A DNA stretch of 34,506 bases, from NCBI GenBank assembly GCA_937890135.1, contig CALBYC010000146.1, positions 1-34,506 of the forward strand. The letters run 5' to 3'. The notes under the pieces are model-generated. The model was not told the DNA's origin. It saw nothing but the letters and a program-made list of their open reading frames with translations, and ran no database searches. The stretch's first letter is position 1. Every line of letters starts with the position of its first letter. Of this stretch, positions 1-8,060 are shown in pieces. A program made the translations under genes and the position numbers. The DNA comes from an uncultured Parabacteroides sp. (GTDB lineage Bacteria > Bacteroidota > Bacteroidia > Bacteroidales > Tannerellaceae).

Positions 1-372
1 GTTCCTTGCGACCGTTGCCTGGATGAAATGGAACAACCGATAGAAGCGGATAATCGATTGATTGTGAAGTTTGGCAGCGAATATGCAGAAGAAAGCGATG
101 AGATACTTGTTATACCGGAAGATGATGGCACGCTGAATGTTGCGTGGTTTCTATATGAGTTTATCGCTTTGGCTATTCCCCTGAAGCATGTGCATGCTCC
201 CGGGAAATGCAATAAAGCCATGTCTGCGAAGTTCAAGCAGCATCGTGCGAGAAGCAATGATGAAGTTGATGATTATGATGACATGGACGATACGGATTTT
301 CCAGAGCAAGAGGGAACGACGGACCCTCGTTGGGATGCTTTGAAAAACTTAATGGAGAATGATAACAATTAA
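1..372 (+). CDS. DUF177/YceD family protein, 3' part (5' end outside the window)
   Basis: The reading frame is open from base 1 and reads VPCDRCLDEMEQP, so the gene begins upstream; the first in-window ATG at 28 is internal. Visible are a CxxC pair at the very start, the conserved IPLKHVHAPGKCN stretch, an Asp/Glu-rich linker (DEVDDYDDMDD) and the C-terminal DPRWDALKNL motif typical of YceD/DUF177. The family is nearly always encoded directly upstream of rpmF, as here (12-base gap). It has been linked to 23S rRNA accumulation in other bacteria and plants; its job in Bacteroidota is inferred only from that. The two genes are presumably co-transcribed. Family assignment is firm; molecular function is not. 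Confidence 0.9.
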   Translation, partial: VPCDRCLDEMEQPIEADNRLIVKFGSEYAEESDEILVIPEDDGTLNVAWFLYEFIALAIPLKHVHAPGKCNKAMSAKFKQHRARSNDEVDDYDDMDDTDFPEQEGTTDPRWDALKNLMENDNN

Positions 373-384
373 AATAAATTAAAA

Positions 385-570
385 ATGGCACATCCTAAAA
401 GAAGACAAGGTAAGACAAGAACAGCCAAGAGAAGAACTCATGACAAGGCTGTAGCTCCAACAATGGCTATTTGCCCGAATTGCGGCGCATGGCACATCTA
501 TCACACAGTTTGCGGCGAGTGTGGCTATTACAGAGGTAAGTTGGCAATTGTAAAAGAAGCTGCTGTGTAA
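385..570 (+). CDS. rpmF: 50S ribosomal protein L32 (bL32)
   Basis: This 61-residue protein begins MAHPKRRQGKTRTAKRRTH, the standard bL32 N-terminus, a basic tail that binds 23S rRNA near the peptidyl transferase region. It keeps all four zinc ligands (C30, C33, C43, C46; pattern CxxC-x9-CxxC), so it is the zinc-binding form and not a Cys-less paralogue. Length is normal. It follows the DUF177 gene by 12 AT-rich bases with no Shine-Dalgarno sequence, usual for this phylum. A small hairpin (571-577 with 593-599) and then a strong terminator follow it, so most transcripts of the DUF177-rpmF pair should stop before fabH. Confidence 0.98.
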   Translation: MAHPKRRQGKTRTAKRRTHDKAVAPTMAICPNCGAWHIYHTVCGECGYYRGKLAIVKEAAV

Positions 571-609
571 GTTTATCTTAACGACAGTTTTTGATAAACA
601 AAAGGAAAT

Positions 610-643
610 AGCCCTAAAAATCTGAATTTTTAGGGCTTTTTTT
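610..643 (+). terminator. Intrinsic terminator after rpmF
   Basis: Perfect 11-bp inverted repeat (610-620 with 627-637, AGCCCTAAAAA / TTTTTAGGGCT), 6-base loop, followed by a run of T to 643. It lies between rpmF and fabH. A weaker 7-bp stem (GTTTATC 571-577 with GATAAAC 593-599) sits just before it. Confidence 0.9.
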
Positions 644-661
644 AATTTATATTATGCAGAA

Positions 662-1669
662 ATGATGGAAAAGATAAATGCAGTGATTACCGGGATAGGG
701 GGCTTTGTTCCGGAAGATGTCTTGACAAACGAAGAGATTTGCAAGATGGTAGATACTACCGATGAATGGATCATGACCCGCGTCGGCATCAAAGAGCGTA
801 GGATTCTGAGAGGCGAAGGGCGAGGCACTTCTTATATGGGCATCCGAGCCGTTAAGCAATTGTTGGAAAAGACAAAAGTCAATCCGGAAGAGATAGAAGT
901 TGTCATAGTGGCTTCTACCACCCCTGATTACCATTTCCCGATGACCGCATCCATTATTGCCTATCAGACGGGTTGCAAAAATGCCTTTACATTTGACATG
1001 CAGGGCGCATGCGCAGGTTTCCTGTACGCCCTTGAAACGGGCTCCAACTATATCCGTACCGGACGTTACAAGAAGGTCATTGTCGTGGCGGGTGATAAAA
1101 TGACGGCGATTACAGACTACACAGACCGTACGACCTGCCCTTTGTTTGGCGATGGCTGCGGGGCTGTGCTGTTGGAACCGACCACGGAAAAAATCGGCGT
1201 GATGGACACGATTCTGCGTACGGATGGAATAGGTTTCTCCCATTTGATAATGAAAGCGGGTGGTTCCGCTTACCCTCCTTCGCATGAAACGGTGGACAAG
1301 CGTGAGCATTTTGTTTACCAAGACGGGCGTACCGTGTTCAAATATGCCGTGACTTACATGGCGGATGTGGCTGCTGAAATGGCGGAACGTAATCATTTGA
1401 CGCAAGACGATATCGCATGGATTGTGCCCCATCAGGCCAACTTGCGCATCATCGATGCGACGGCCAAGCGCCTTGGCGTCCCGATGGACAAGGTAATGGT
1501 AAATATCCAGAAATATGGCAACACCAGTGCCGGCACTATCCCGTTATGTTTATGGGAGTGGGAAAAACAGTTGAAGAAAGGAGACAACTTGATTCTGGCC
1601 GCCTTTGGTGCAGGTTTCACCTGGGGGTCAGTATATTTAAAATGGGGTTATGATGGAAAAGAAGCATAA
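662..1669 (+). CDS. fabH: 3-oxoacyl-[acyl-carrier-protein] synthase III (KAS III)
   Basis: This condensing enzyme starts type II fatty acid synthesis by joining an acyl-CoA primer to malonyl-ACP in the cytoplasm. The 335-residue protein has the thiolase fold with the complete Cys-His-Asn triad: C117 in DMQGACAGF, H257 in VPHQANLR and N287 in YGNTSAGTIPL; the C-terminal GAGFTWGS loop is typical. Two adjacent ATG codons (662, 665) are possible starts. The 3' end overlaps era by 20 bases, implying translational coupling. plsX, which separates rpmF and fabH in many other bacteria, is absent at this spot. Because a strong terminator precedes it, fabH needs readthrough or its own promoter; I saw no clear TAnnTTTG box. 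Confidence 0.97.
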   Translation: MMEKINAVITGIGGFVPEDVLTNEEICKMVDTTDEWIMTRVGIKERRILRGEGRGTSYMGIRAVKQLLEKTKVNPEEIEVVIVASTTPDYHFPMTASIIAYQTGCKNAFTFDMQGACAGFLYALETGSNYIRTGRYKKVIVVAGDKMTAITDYTDRTTCPLFGDGCGAVLLEPTTEKIGVMDTILRTDGIGFSHLIMKAGGSAYPPSHETVDKREHFVYQDGRTVFKYAVTYMADVAAEMAERNHLTQDDIAWIVPHQANLRIIDATAKRLGVPMDKVMVNIQKYGNTSAGTIPLCLWEWEKQLKKGDNLILAAFGAGFTWGSVYLKWGYDGKEA

Positions 1670-2543
1670 ATCTGGATTTGTAAATATCGTTGGCAATCCG
1701 AATGTCGGCAAGTCTACCTTGATGAACCGCTTGGTGGGTGAGCGCATATCGATTATCACATCGAAAGCTCAGACTACGCGGCACCGCATCATGGGCATCG
1801 TGAATACCGACGATATGCAAATTGTCTATTCAGACACTCCAGGAGTCTTGCGGCCTAATTATAAGTTGCAGGAATCTATGCTGAACTTTTCAGAATCTGC
1901 TTTAGATGATGCCGATGTGCTCATTTATGTGACAGATGTGATAGAGACGATTGACAAAAATGAGGATTTTCTACAGCAGGTAAAGAAGGAGAAATGCCCG
2001 GTCCTGTTGTTGATTAACAAAATAGACCTGACTGACCAAACCAAGCTTGAGGCGTTGGTTCAGGAATGGAGCGGAATCCTCCCGGAAGCGGAGATCATAC
2101 CTATATCGGCGCTTTCCAATTTCAATGTCGATTATGTAAAACAACGGGTGGAGGATCTGATGCCCGAATCCCCACCTTATTTTGAAAAAGATGCGTTGAC
2201 TGACAAGCCCGCCCGTTTTTTTGTGACAGAAATCATTCGTGAGAAGATACTTCTGTATTATCAAAAGGAAATACCGTACGCGGTCGAAGTGGTTGTTGAG
2301 CTATTCAAGGAGGATGAGGATATGATACATATCAAGTCCGTCATTATTTGTGAACGCGAATCCCAGAAAGGGATTATCATCGGGCATGGGGGGCAAGCAT
2401 TGAAGAAAGTAGGGTCGATGGCGCGCAAAGACATCGAACGGTTCTTTGGGAAGAAAGTATTCCTTGAGATGTTTGTCAAAGTAGAAAAAGACTGGCGTAA
2501 CCGGGACAACATGCTTCGTGCTTTCGGTTATCGCCTGGAGTAA
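1650..2543 (+). CDS. era: GTPase Era, 16S rRNA-binding ribosome maturation factor
   Basis: Era binds the 3' end of 16S rRNA during 30S assembly. The 297-residue protein has an N-terminal GTPase domain with G1 GNPNVGKS (15-22), G3 DTPG (62-65), G4 NKID (123-126) and a G5-like ISAL, followed by a C-terminal KH domain whose GIIIGHGG loop (about 241-248) is the RNA-binding GxxG motif. Length is normal. Two adjacent ATGs (1650, 1653) both lie inside the end of fabH, so either start gives an overlap of 17-20 bases. der follows after 29 bases, making fabH-era-der one likely transcription unit. Confidence 0.97.
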   Translation: MMEKKHKSGFVNIVGNPNVGKSTLMNRLVGERISIITSKAQTTRHRIMGIVNTDDMQIVYSDTPGVLRPNYKLQESMLNFSESALDDADVLIYVTDVIETIDKNEDFLQQVKKEKCPVLLLINKIDLTDQTKLEALVQEWSGILPEAEIIPISALSNFNVDYVKQRVEDLMPESPPYFEKDALTDKPARFFVTEIIREKILLYYQKEIPYAVEVVVELFKEDEDMIHIKSVIICERESQKGIIIGHGGQALKKVGSMARKDIERFFGKKVFLEMFVKVEKDWRNRDNMLRAFGYRLE

Positions 2544-2572
2544 TAAAAACGCATACGGAATATAGATTGAAT

Positions 2573-3886
2573 ATGGCAAATCTTGTAGCAATAGTAGGAA
2601 GACCAAATGTCGGGAAGTCCACGCTTTTCAACCGTTTGACGCAGTCGAGGCAGGCAATTGTCAACGAGGAGGCTGGCACGACACGTGATCGCCAATATGG
2701 CAAGGTTGAGTGGCTTACCAAAGAATTTTCTCTGGTGGACACGGGGGGATGGGTGGTCAACTCGGACGATATTTTTGAGGCGGAAATCAACAAACAAGTG
2801 AAAATCGCAATCGATGAGGCTGATGTTATTTTGTTTGTAGTGGATGTGCAAAACGGATTGACCGACTTGGACATGGATGTGGCGCGTATCTTGCGGCGTT
2901 CACGCAAGCCGGTGTTGGTCGTGGCAAACAAGGCCGACAATTTCGGATTGCATAATGACGCCGCCGAGTTTTATGCTATAGGCCTGGGGGATCCGATTTG
3001 CATATCGGCAATAAATGGCTCTTGCACCGGGGACTTGTTGGATAGGATTTTGGCAGTGATGCCGGAAGAGAAGCCGATGGAAGTGGAGGAGGAGCTTCCG
3101 CGCATTGCCATAGTCGGTCGCCCCAATGCAGGCAAGTCATCGCTTGTGAATGCTTTTATCGACGAGGAACGCAATATTGTCACGGATATCGCCGGGACTA
3201 CCCGTGATTCCATTTATACGCGGTATGACAAGTTCGGCTTGAACTTCTATTTGGTGGATACGGCAGGCATCCGCAAGAAGGGGAAGGTGAACGAAGATCT
3301 GGAATATTATTCCGTCATCCGTTCCATCCGTGCGATTGAGAATTCGGACGTGTGCGTTTTGATGATTGATGCGACCCGTGGCATTGAAGGCCAGGACTTG
3401 AATATCTTTTCTTTGATTCAAAAGAACAAAAAGGGATTGGTGGTGTGTGTCAACAAGTGGGATCTGGTGGAGGATAAGAACCAAAAAGTCATTTCTACCT
3501 TTACCAACGCCATTCGTGAACGTTTGGCCCCGTTTACCGATTTCCCTATCCTGTTTATTTCGGCGGTGACGAAACAGCGTATTTTCAAGGTGCTTGAAAC
3601 CGTCCAGCAGGTATATGAGAATCGCAAGCGTAGAATCCCTACCGCCAAATTGAATGAGGTCATGCTGCCTATCATTGAAAATTATCCGCCGCCCGCATGG
3701 AAAGGCAAGTATATCAAGATAAAGTACGTCACACAGTTGCCGGCTACCAGCATTCCAAGTTTCGCCTTCTTCTGCAATCTGCCCCAGTGGGTAAAGGAGC
3801 CTTACAAGCGTTTCTTGGAAAACAAGCTCCGGGAGAACTGGAACTTCACCGGGACGCCGATTAATATTTTCATACGTGAGAAGTGA
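2573..3886 (+). CDS. der: GTPase Der (EngA), 50S ribosome assembly factor
   Basis: Der is the only common bacterial GTPase with two tandem G domains and acts in 50S maturation. In this 437-residue protein the first domain has GRPNVGKS (9-16), DTGG and NKAD; the second has GRPNAGKS (from about 182), DTAG and NKWD; the C-terminal KH-like domain ends KLRENWNFTGTPINIFIREK, as is typical. I chose the ATG at 2573 (MANLVAIVG) over an upstream in-frame TTG at 2567, because it places the first P-loop at the usual distance from the N-terminus. The gene ends at the start of a structured spacer that holds the likely terminator of the fabH-era-der unit. Confidence 0.97.
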   Translation: MANLVAIVGRPNVGKSTLFNRLTQSRQAIVNEEAGTTRDRQYGKVEWLTKEFSLVDTGGWVVNSDDIFEAEINKQVKIAIDEADVILFVVDVQNGLTDLDMDVARILRRSRKPVLVVANKADNFGLHNDAAEFYAIGLGDPICISAINGSCTGDLLDRILAVMPEEKPMEVEEELPRIAIVGRPNAGKSSLVNAFIDEERNIVTDIAGTTRDSIYTRYDKFGLNFYLVDTAGIRKKGKVNEDLEYYSVIRSIRAIENSDVCVLMIDATRGIEGQDLNIFSLIQKNKKGLVVCVNKWDLVEDKNQKVISTFTNAIRERLAPFTDFPILFISAVTKQRIFKVLETVQQVYENRKRRIPTAKLNEVMLPIIENYPPPAWKGKYIKIKYVTQLPATSIPSFAFFCNLPQWVKEPYKRFLENKLRENWNFTGTPINIFIREK

Positions 3887-3992
3887 CGATGGACAAATAG
3901 CGGAGGAAAAGCCTGCGGGATAGGAGGAGGGTCCTCCCATCGTCCAGCAGACTTTCCCCGGAGGCGAGTCTCTCTCGTCGCCATGTTTTTTC

Positions 3993-4034
3993 AAAAAGGC
4001 CACTATCTTTTCCCGAAAAGGTAGTGACCTTTTT
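3993..4034 (+). terminator. Intrinsic terminator of the fabH-era-der unit
   Basis: A 19-base-arm hairpin (3993-4011 with 4016-4034) with loop CCCG, one C-A mismatch and one G-T wobble. The outer arms are A5 and T5, so it could work in both directions; it lies about 107 bases after the der stop. Confidence 0.75.
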
Positions 4035-4202
4035 GGCATTAGTTCCCAATCAGTTGCATAATCCAAAAGACGGGTATCCGATAAGAACGCCGCCTTGGCT
4101 TTGGTTTCCTTTTCCCTTTGCTATTCATTGATGCAATATCGCTGCCAACCATAAAAAAGAAGAAATATTCAGGGAGGATACTAAAATCAACGATTATTTC
4201 GT

Positions 4203-4210
4203 TAGATTTG
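4203..4210 (+). promoter_or_regulatory. Candidate -7 promoter box for the mannose-1-phosphate guanylyltransferase gene
   Basis: TAGATTTG matches the Bacteroidota TAnnTTTG -7 consensus and lies 33 bases before the start codon. No clear -33 TTTG is seen at the usual distance, so the call is moderate. Confidence 0.4.
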
Positions 4211-4243
4211 TAGGCATATTAATATTTTAAGTCTATAGAAACT

Positions 4244-5326
4244 ATGACAAACAATTATTGTGTTATAATGGGAGGCGGGATAGGCAGCAGGTTTTGGCCG
4301 TTCAGTCGTGAAACATATCCGAAGCAATTCCTTGATTTGTTTGGAACCGGACGTTCTTTGCTTCAAATGACCTATGATCGTTTCTCAAAGATTATACCTC
4401 AAGAGAATATATATATCGTTACCAACGAATCCTATTCCGATTTGATAAAGGGGCAATTACCCGAGCTGGACGAGAATCAGATTCTATTAGAGCCGACACG
4501 GCGCAACACTGCTCCCAGCATTGCATATGCGACATACCATATTCAAGCCATCAATCCTGAGGCCAATATCGTAGTGGCTCCGAGCGACCACCTGATAGTC
4601 CATGAGGATGTATTCATGGAAAGCGTAAAGAAAGGGTTGCTGTTTGTCCAAGAACACGGCGACGCCCTGTTGACCATGGGCATTCGCCCGAGCAGGCCGG
4701 AAACAGGATACGGATATATACAAGGCTATGAAGCGGATGCCGGCGGATTTGCCAAGGTCAAGACCTTCACGGAGAAACCGGATTACGACTTGGCCAAGAT
4801 TTTCTTTGATAGTGGCGAGTTTTTCTGGAACTCCGGCATCTTTTTATGGAATGTGGCGGCAATCCAGAAGGCACTCCACAAATACATGCCCGAAATTTCG
4901 GCCCGGTTTGATTTAGGTGCGCCTGTTTTTAACACGCCTGAAGAAAAGTCATTCATCCATCAAAACTTCCCATATTGCCCAAACATTTCCATCGATTACG
5001 CTGTCATGGAAAAGGCGGACAACGTATATATGTTATGCGTGGACTACGGCTGGGCCGATTTAGGCACGTGGGGTTCCCTGTACGACATGGGAGAGAAAGA
5101 CATCGACAACAATGTCAAGCTGACCGACAAAACGATGATTTATGAGAGCAAAGGCAATGTCATAGCTGTAGAGGATCCTAAAAGACTGGTCGTTGTGCAA
5201 GGAATAGACAATTGCATCATTGCAGAATCCGGGAACGTGCTGATGATATGCCGGAGAGAGGAAGAGCAGCGCATCAAGCAATTCATAGCTGATGCACAGC
5301 TGATATACGGAAAAGAATACAATTAG
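4244..5326 (+). CDS. Mannose-1-phosphate guanylyltransferase
   Basis: This enzyme makes GDP-mannose from mannose 1-phosphate and GTP, a sugar donor for capsule, O-antigen and protein glycans and the precursor of GDP-fucose. The 360-residue protein has the nucleotidyltransferase signature GGGIGSRFWP (10-19) followed by SRETYPKQF, then EPTRRNTAPSIA, FTEKP (175-179) and WNSGIFLW. It is the short, monofunctional form: the cupin-type mannose-6-phosphate isomerase domain of the roughly 480-residue bifunctional ManC is missing. It stands alone between the der unit and the convergent apbE operon, with its own candidate promoter. Biochemical role is well supported by family; which glycan it feeds cannot be told here. 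The usual symbol would be manC/cpsB. Confidence 0.93.
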   Translation: MTNNYCVIMGGGIGSRFWPFSRETYPKQFLDLFGTGRSLLQMTYDRFSKIIPQENIYIVTNESYSDLIKGQLPELDENQILLEPTRRNTAPSIAYATYHIQAINPEANIVVAPSDHLIVHEDVFMESVKKGLLFVQEHGDALLTMGIRPSRPETGYGYIQGYEADAGGFAKVKTFTEKPDYDLAKIFFDSGEFFWNSGIFLWNVAAIQKALHKYMPEISARFDLGAPVFNTPEEKSFIHQNFPYCPNISIDYAVMEKADNVYMLCVDYGWADLGTWGSLYDMGEKDIDNNVKLTDKTMIYESKGNVIAVEDPKRLVVVQGIDNCIIAESGNVLMICRREEEQRIKQFIADAQLIYGKEYN

Positions 5327-5334
5327 CATACACC

Positions 5335-5386
5335 TAAGTGACCCGGGCGGGGGAGGCGTATCTGCCTTCCGCATCCGGTTCACTTA
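5335..5386. terminator. Imperfect inverted repeat between convergent genes, candidate bidirectional terminator
   Basis: Arms of 23 bases (5335-5357 and 5364-5386) begin and end with a perfect TAAGTGA/TCACTTA and have about six interior mismatches, with loop GTATCT. It lies between the convergent guanylyltransferase and apbE stops. There is no long T-tract, so terminator function is uncertain. Confidence 0.45.
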
Positions 5387-5388
5387 CG

Positions 5389-5412
5389 GTCATTCGTTCA
5401 GTCATTCGTTCA
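5389..5412. repeat. Tandem 12-bp direct repeat across the apbE stop codon
   Basis: GTCATTCGTTCA occurs twice back to back (5389-5400 and 5401-5412). The right copy contains the apbE stop codon on the minus strand, so the duplication supplies a second, downstream copy of the end of the gene. It looks like a simple slippage duplication. Confidence 0.85.
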
Positions 5413-6454
5413 TCGATATCAGGTATTTGGAGAATCCCGAAGACTCGATATATTTAAAGCCTGTCGAATCGCCCGAACAAATAAGGAAATACTCTATTTC
5501 GGGTAATTTGTGCTTCAAAACTTCAGCTCCGCCAGACCCTAATACCATGCAAGCGGTGGCACACGCATCGGCCAGCATTGCCGTCGGGGCGATAATCGTG
5601 GCACTCAATACATCTCGTTGGACAGGACATCCTTCCCGGGGGTCAATCGTATGCGCATATTTTTTCCCGTTTTTCACGTAGAAATTACGGTAATTGCCAG
5701 ACGTTGCCATGCCTCTTCTCCCATTGTTCCTCGCTGTTTTCGGAGTTTGCCCCTCAGGCCAAAGGCGAATCGTGGCTGTCAAGTCCTGGCTCATCCCGCT
5801 GTTGTCATCTACCGGGCGTGTGATGCCCAGTTTCCAGTATTCACCTTTCTGGTTTACTCCTTTCGTCACGATTTCCCCGCCAAATTCAACCATATAGTTT
5901 GCAATGCCCTTGCTGTCAAAAAGATCTGCAATCATGTCGCATACCGTTCCATCTGCCAAGGACGAGCAGTTCAAGGTAAGGCGTGCGTCGTCTTTCGTTA
6001 TCTTTCCCTTGTCCAAATGGACTTTCTTGTACCCAATGAACTGTTTTACGCTGTCAATGTGCTCAAGGGTGACGCTGTCCTTTTTGCTAAACCCAAATCC
6101 CCATAGATTAATCAATGGTGCGCACGTTATGTCATATGCACCATCGGTATATGCGGAAATCAGCATGGCTGTCCTGAACAAAGAACGGAAAGTGGAATCT
6201 TCTATTTCAGTCAACTGGTTACGATTAATCTGTGAAACGACGGATGATGAATCGAAAGCATTGAATAAATGGTAGAAACGATCCAATTCCTTTTGAATCT
6301 CCCCATCCAATGGTTTGTCATATTCATACTTGATATGGTATGGGGTATGCAAGTGCCCGGTATAAGTATAATACTCTTTCGGTGCTTTCCCGCAGCTCAC
6401 CACGCTGAGCAGGATCAGGCAAAACGACAAAAGCGAATATGAACATGTTCTCAT
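5402..6454 (-). CDS. apbE: FAD:protein FMN transferase (ApbE), lipoprotein
   Basis: ApbE attaches FMN covalently to a Thr of exported flavoproteins such as NqrB/NqrC and RnfD/RnfG, using FAD. The 350-residue protein has a lipoprotein signal peptide ending SVVSC (lipid Cys C21), which places it on the periplasmic side of a membrane. It shows the family motifs SLADGTVCDMIADLF, the GGEIVTKG loop, and the C-terminal ATSGNYRNFY...YAHTIDPREG block that binds FAD and metal. It starts one base after the prfC stop and is the last gene of a five-gene minus-strand operon. No Nqr or Rnf genes are present in the window, so its target lies elsewhere. The stop codon lies in a tandem 12-bp repeat. Confidence 0.95.
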   Translation of the reverse strand: MRTCSYSLLSFCLILLSVVSCGKAPKEYYTYTGHLHTPYHIKYEYDKPLDGEIQKELDRFYHLFNAFDSSSVVSQINRNQLTEIEDSTFRSLFRTAMLISAYTDGAYDITCAPLINLWGFGFSKKDSVTLEHIDSVKQFIGYKKVHLDKGKITKDDARLTLNCSSLADGTVCDMIADLFDSKGIANYMVEFGGEIVTKGVNQKGEYWKLGITRPVDDNSGMSQDLTATIRLWPEGQTPKTARNNGRRGMATSGNYRNFYVKNGKKYAHTIDPREGCPVQRDVLSATIIAPTAMLADACATACMVLGSGGAEVLKHKLPEIEYFLICSGDSTGFKYIESSGFSKYLISMNE

Positions 6455-6455
6455 A

Positions 6456-8036
6456 TCAAAACTCGGATGTAAAGTGGAACTTAATATCAGGGAAATCTTG
6501 TTGTGCCATCATCAGCACATAAGCCGAATCGGCCAAGTAGACATCACGCCCATCCTTGTCTACCGCCATGTATTGTGCCTTTCTTTTTTTGAAATTATCC
6601 AGCATTGCCGCATTATCGCTTTCAATCCAACAAGCTTTATATAAATGCAATGGCTCCCAACGGCATTGCGCTCCGTACTCATGCAACAACCTATACTGTA
6701 TCACCTCGAACTGCAGCTGGCCAACCGTACCGATAATTTTCCTTCCGTTGAACTGGTTGACAAACAGCTGTGCGACACCTTCGTCCATCAATTGCTCGAT
6801 ACCCTTGTTCAGTTGTTTGGCTTTCATCGGGTCGGCATTCTCAATGTATTTGAACATCTCGGGCGAAAAGCTTGGCAATCCCTTGAAATGCAGCTCCTCG
6901 CCGGCAGTCAATGTGTCCCCTATCTTAAAGTTGCCCGTGTCGGGCAAACCTATGATATCGCCTGCGTAAGCCTCGTCCACGACTTCTTTCTTTTGAGCCA
7001 TGAAAGCGGTCGGGCTGCTGAAGCGCATCATTTTTTCCAGGCGGACATGCTTATAATTGACATTCCTCTCAAATTTGCCGGAACATATTTTCACGAAAGC
7101 GATGCAGCTACGATGGTTAGGATCCATGTTTGCATGGATTTTAAATACGAATCCGGTGAAATTATCCTCTTCTGGGTCAACCATGCGCTCTACGGCTTGT
7201 ACCGGGCGAGGCGACGGGGCAATCTGGATAAAACAATCCAATAGTTCCTTGACTCCAAAGTTATTTAATGCGGAACCGAAGAAAACTGGAGCCACGTCTC
7301 CAGACAAGTAGGTGTCCACGTTGAACTCGGGATATACCCCCTCCACCAATTCCAAGTCGGCACGCAACTTTTCAGCTTGAGCCGCATCTATATAATTCTC
7401 CAGCTCAGGGTTGTTTATATCTTTAAACTCCACATTCTCGGTAACGTATTGCTTGCTGGGGGTGTACAGATTCAATTTTTTCTCAAAAATGTTGTAAACT
7501 CCACGAAAACGTTGCCCCATGTCAATAGGCCAGCTTAGCGGACGTACATGAATATGCAATTCCTCCTCTATTTCATCCAACAAGTCAAACGGGTCTTTAC
7601 CATCACGGTCCATTTTATTTACAAAAACGATAACAGGAGTCTTTCGCATACGGCATACTTCCATCAATTTGCGCGTTTGTGCTTCGACTCCTTTCGCAAT
7701 GTCAATCACAATGATGACGCTGTCCACTGCCGTCAATGTGCGGAAAGTATCTTCGGCAAAATCCTGATGGCCGGGAGTATCCAGAATATTAATCTTGTGA
7801 TTTGCATAATCAAAAGCCATGACGGAAGTGGCGACTGAGATACCACGTTGTTTCTCTATCTCCATCCAGTCGGAAGTGGCTGTTTTCTTTATTTTGTTCG
7901 ACTTGACGGCTCCCGCCACATGGATAGCTCCTCCAAAAAGCAATAATTTCTCAGTCAACGTTGTCTTACCGGCATCCGGATGGCTGATTATCGCAAAAGT
8001 TCTTCTTTTTTTTATTTCAGCTGAGTATTGCCCCAT
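6456..8036 (-). CDS. prfC: Peptide chain release factor 3
   Basis: RF3 is a translational GTPase that recycles RF1/RF2 after termination. The 526-residue protein has G1 SHPDAGKTT (18-26), switch I with EIEKQRGISV, G3 DTPGHQDF and G4 NKMD, then the RF3-specific domains 2 and 3, including the QLQFEVIQYRLLHEYGA block. EF-G and LepA would differ in length and C-terminal domains. It lies 24 bases after rfbD and ends one base before apbE, inside the minus-strand operon. Nothing looks degraded. Confidence 0.97.
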   Translation of the reverse strand: MGQYSAEIKKRRTFAIISHPDAGKTTLTEKLLLFGGAIHVAGAVKSNKIKKTATSDWMEIEKQRGISVATSVMAFDYANHKINILDTPGHQDFAEDTFRTLTAVDSVIIVIDIAKGVEAQTRKLMEVCRMRKTPVIVFVNKMDRDGKDPFDLLDEIEEELHIHVRPLSWPIDMGQRFRGVYNIFEKKLNLYTPSKQYVTENVEFKDINNPELENYIDAAQAEKLRADLELVEGVYPEFNVDTYLSGDVAPVFFGSALNNFGVKELLDCFIQIAPSPRPVQAVERMVDPEEDNFTGFVFKIHANMDPNHRSCIAFVKICSGKFERNVNYKHVRLEKMMRFSSPTAFMAQKKEVVDEAYAGDIIGLPDTGNFKIGDTLTAGEELHFKGLPSFSPEMFKYIENADPMKAKQLNKGIEQLMDEGVAQLFVNQFNGRKIIGTVGQLQFEVIQYRLLHEYGAQCRWEPLHLYKACWIESDNAAMLDNFKKRKAQYMAVDKDGRDVYLADSAYVLMMAQQDFPDIKFHFTSEF

Positions 8037-8060
8037 TTATGTATTGTTTTATTTATATGA

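Larger units (their letters stand above)
3887..4243. other. Structured intergenic spacer, no gene recognised
   Basis: These 357 bases hold two structured parts. An outer 8-bp stem (GACGATGG 3885-3892, overlapping the der stop, with CCATCGTC 3937-3944) encloses a GGAGGA/TCCTCC inverted repeat (3923-3937). A strong terminator hairpin follows at 3993-4034. The rest to 4243 is AT-rich and carries a candidate promoter box just before the next gene. A minus-strand reading frame crosses the spacer but runs deep into der and is not supported as a gene. Confidence 0.6.

Noticed and set aside
647..1432. Minus-strand open frame of 261 codons opposite fabH
   Set aside because: Fully antisense to fabH, His/Cys-rich composition typical of a shadow frame.
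3137..4066. Long minus-strand open frame (309 codons) across der and the spacer
   Set aside because: Most of it is antisense to der, a clear conserved gene, and its protein shows no family resemblance; the part in the spacer is mainly the terminator hairpin.
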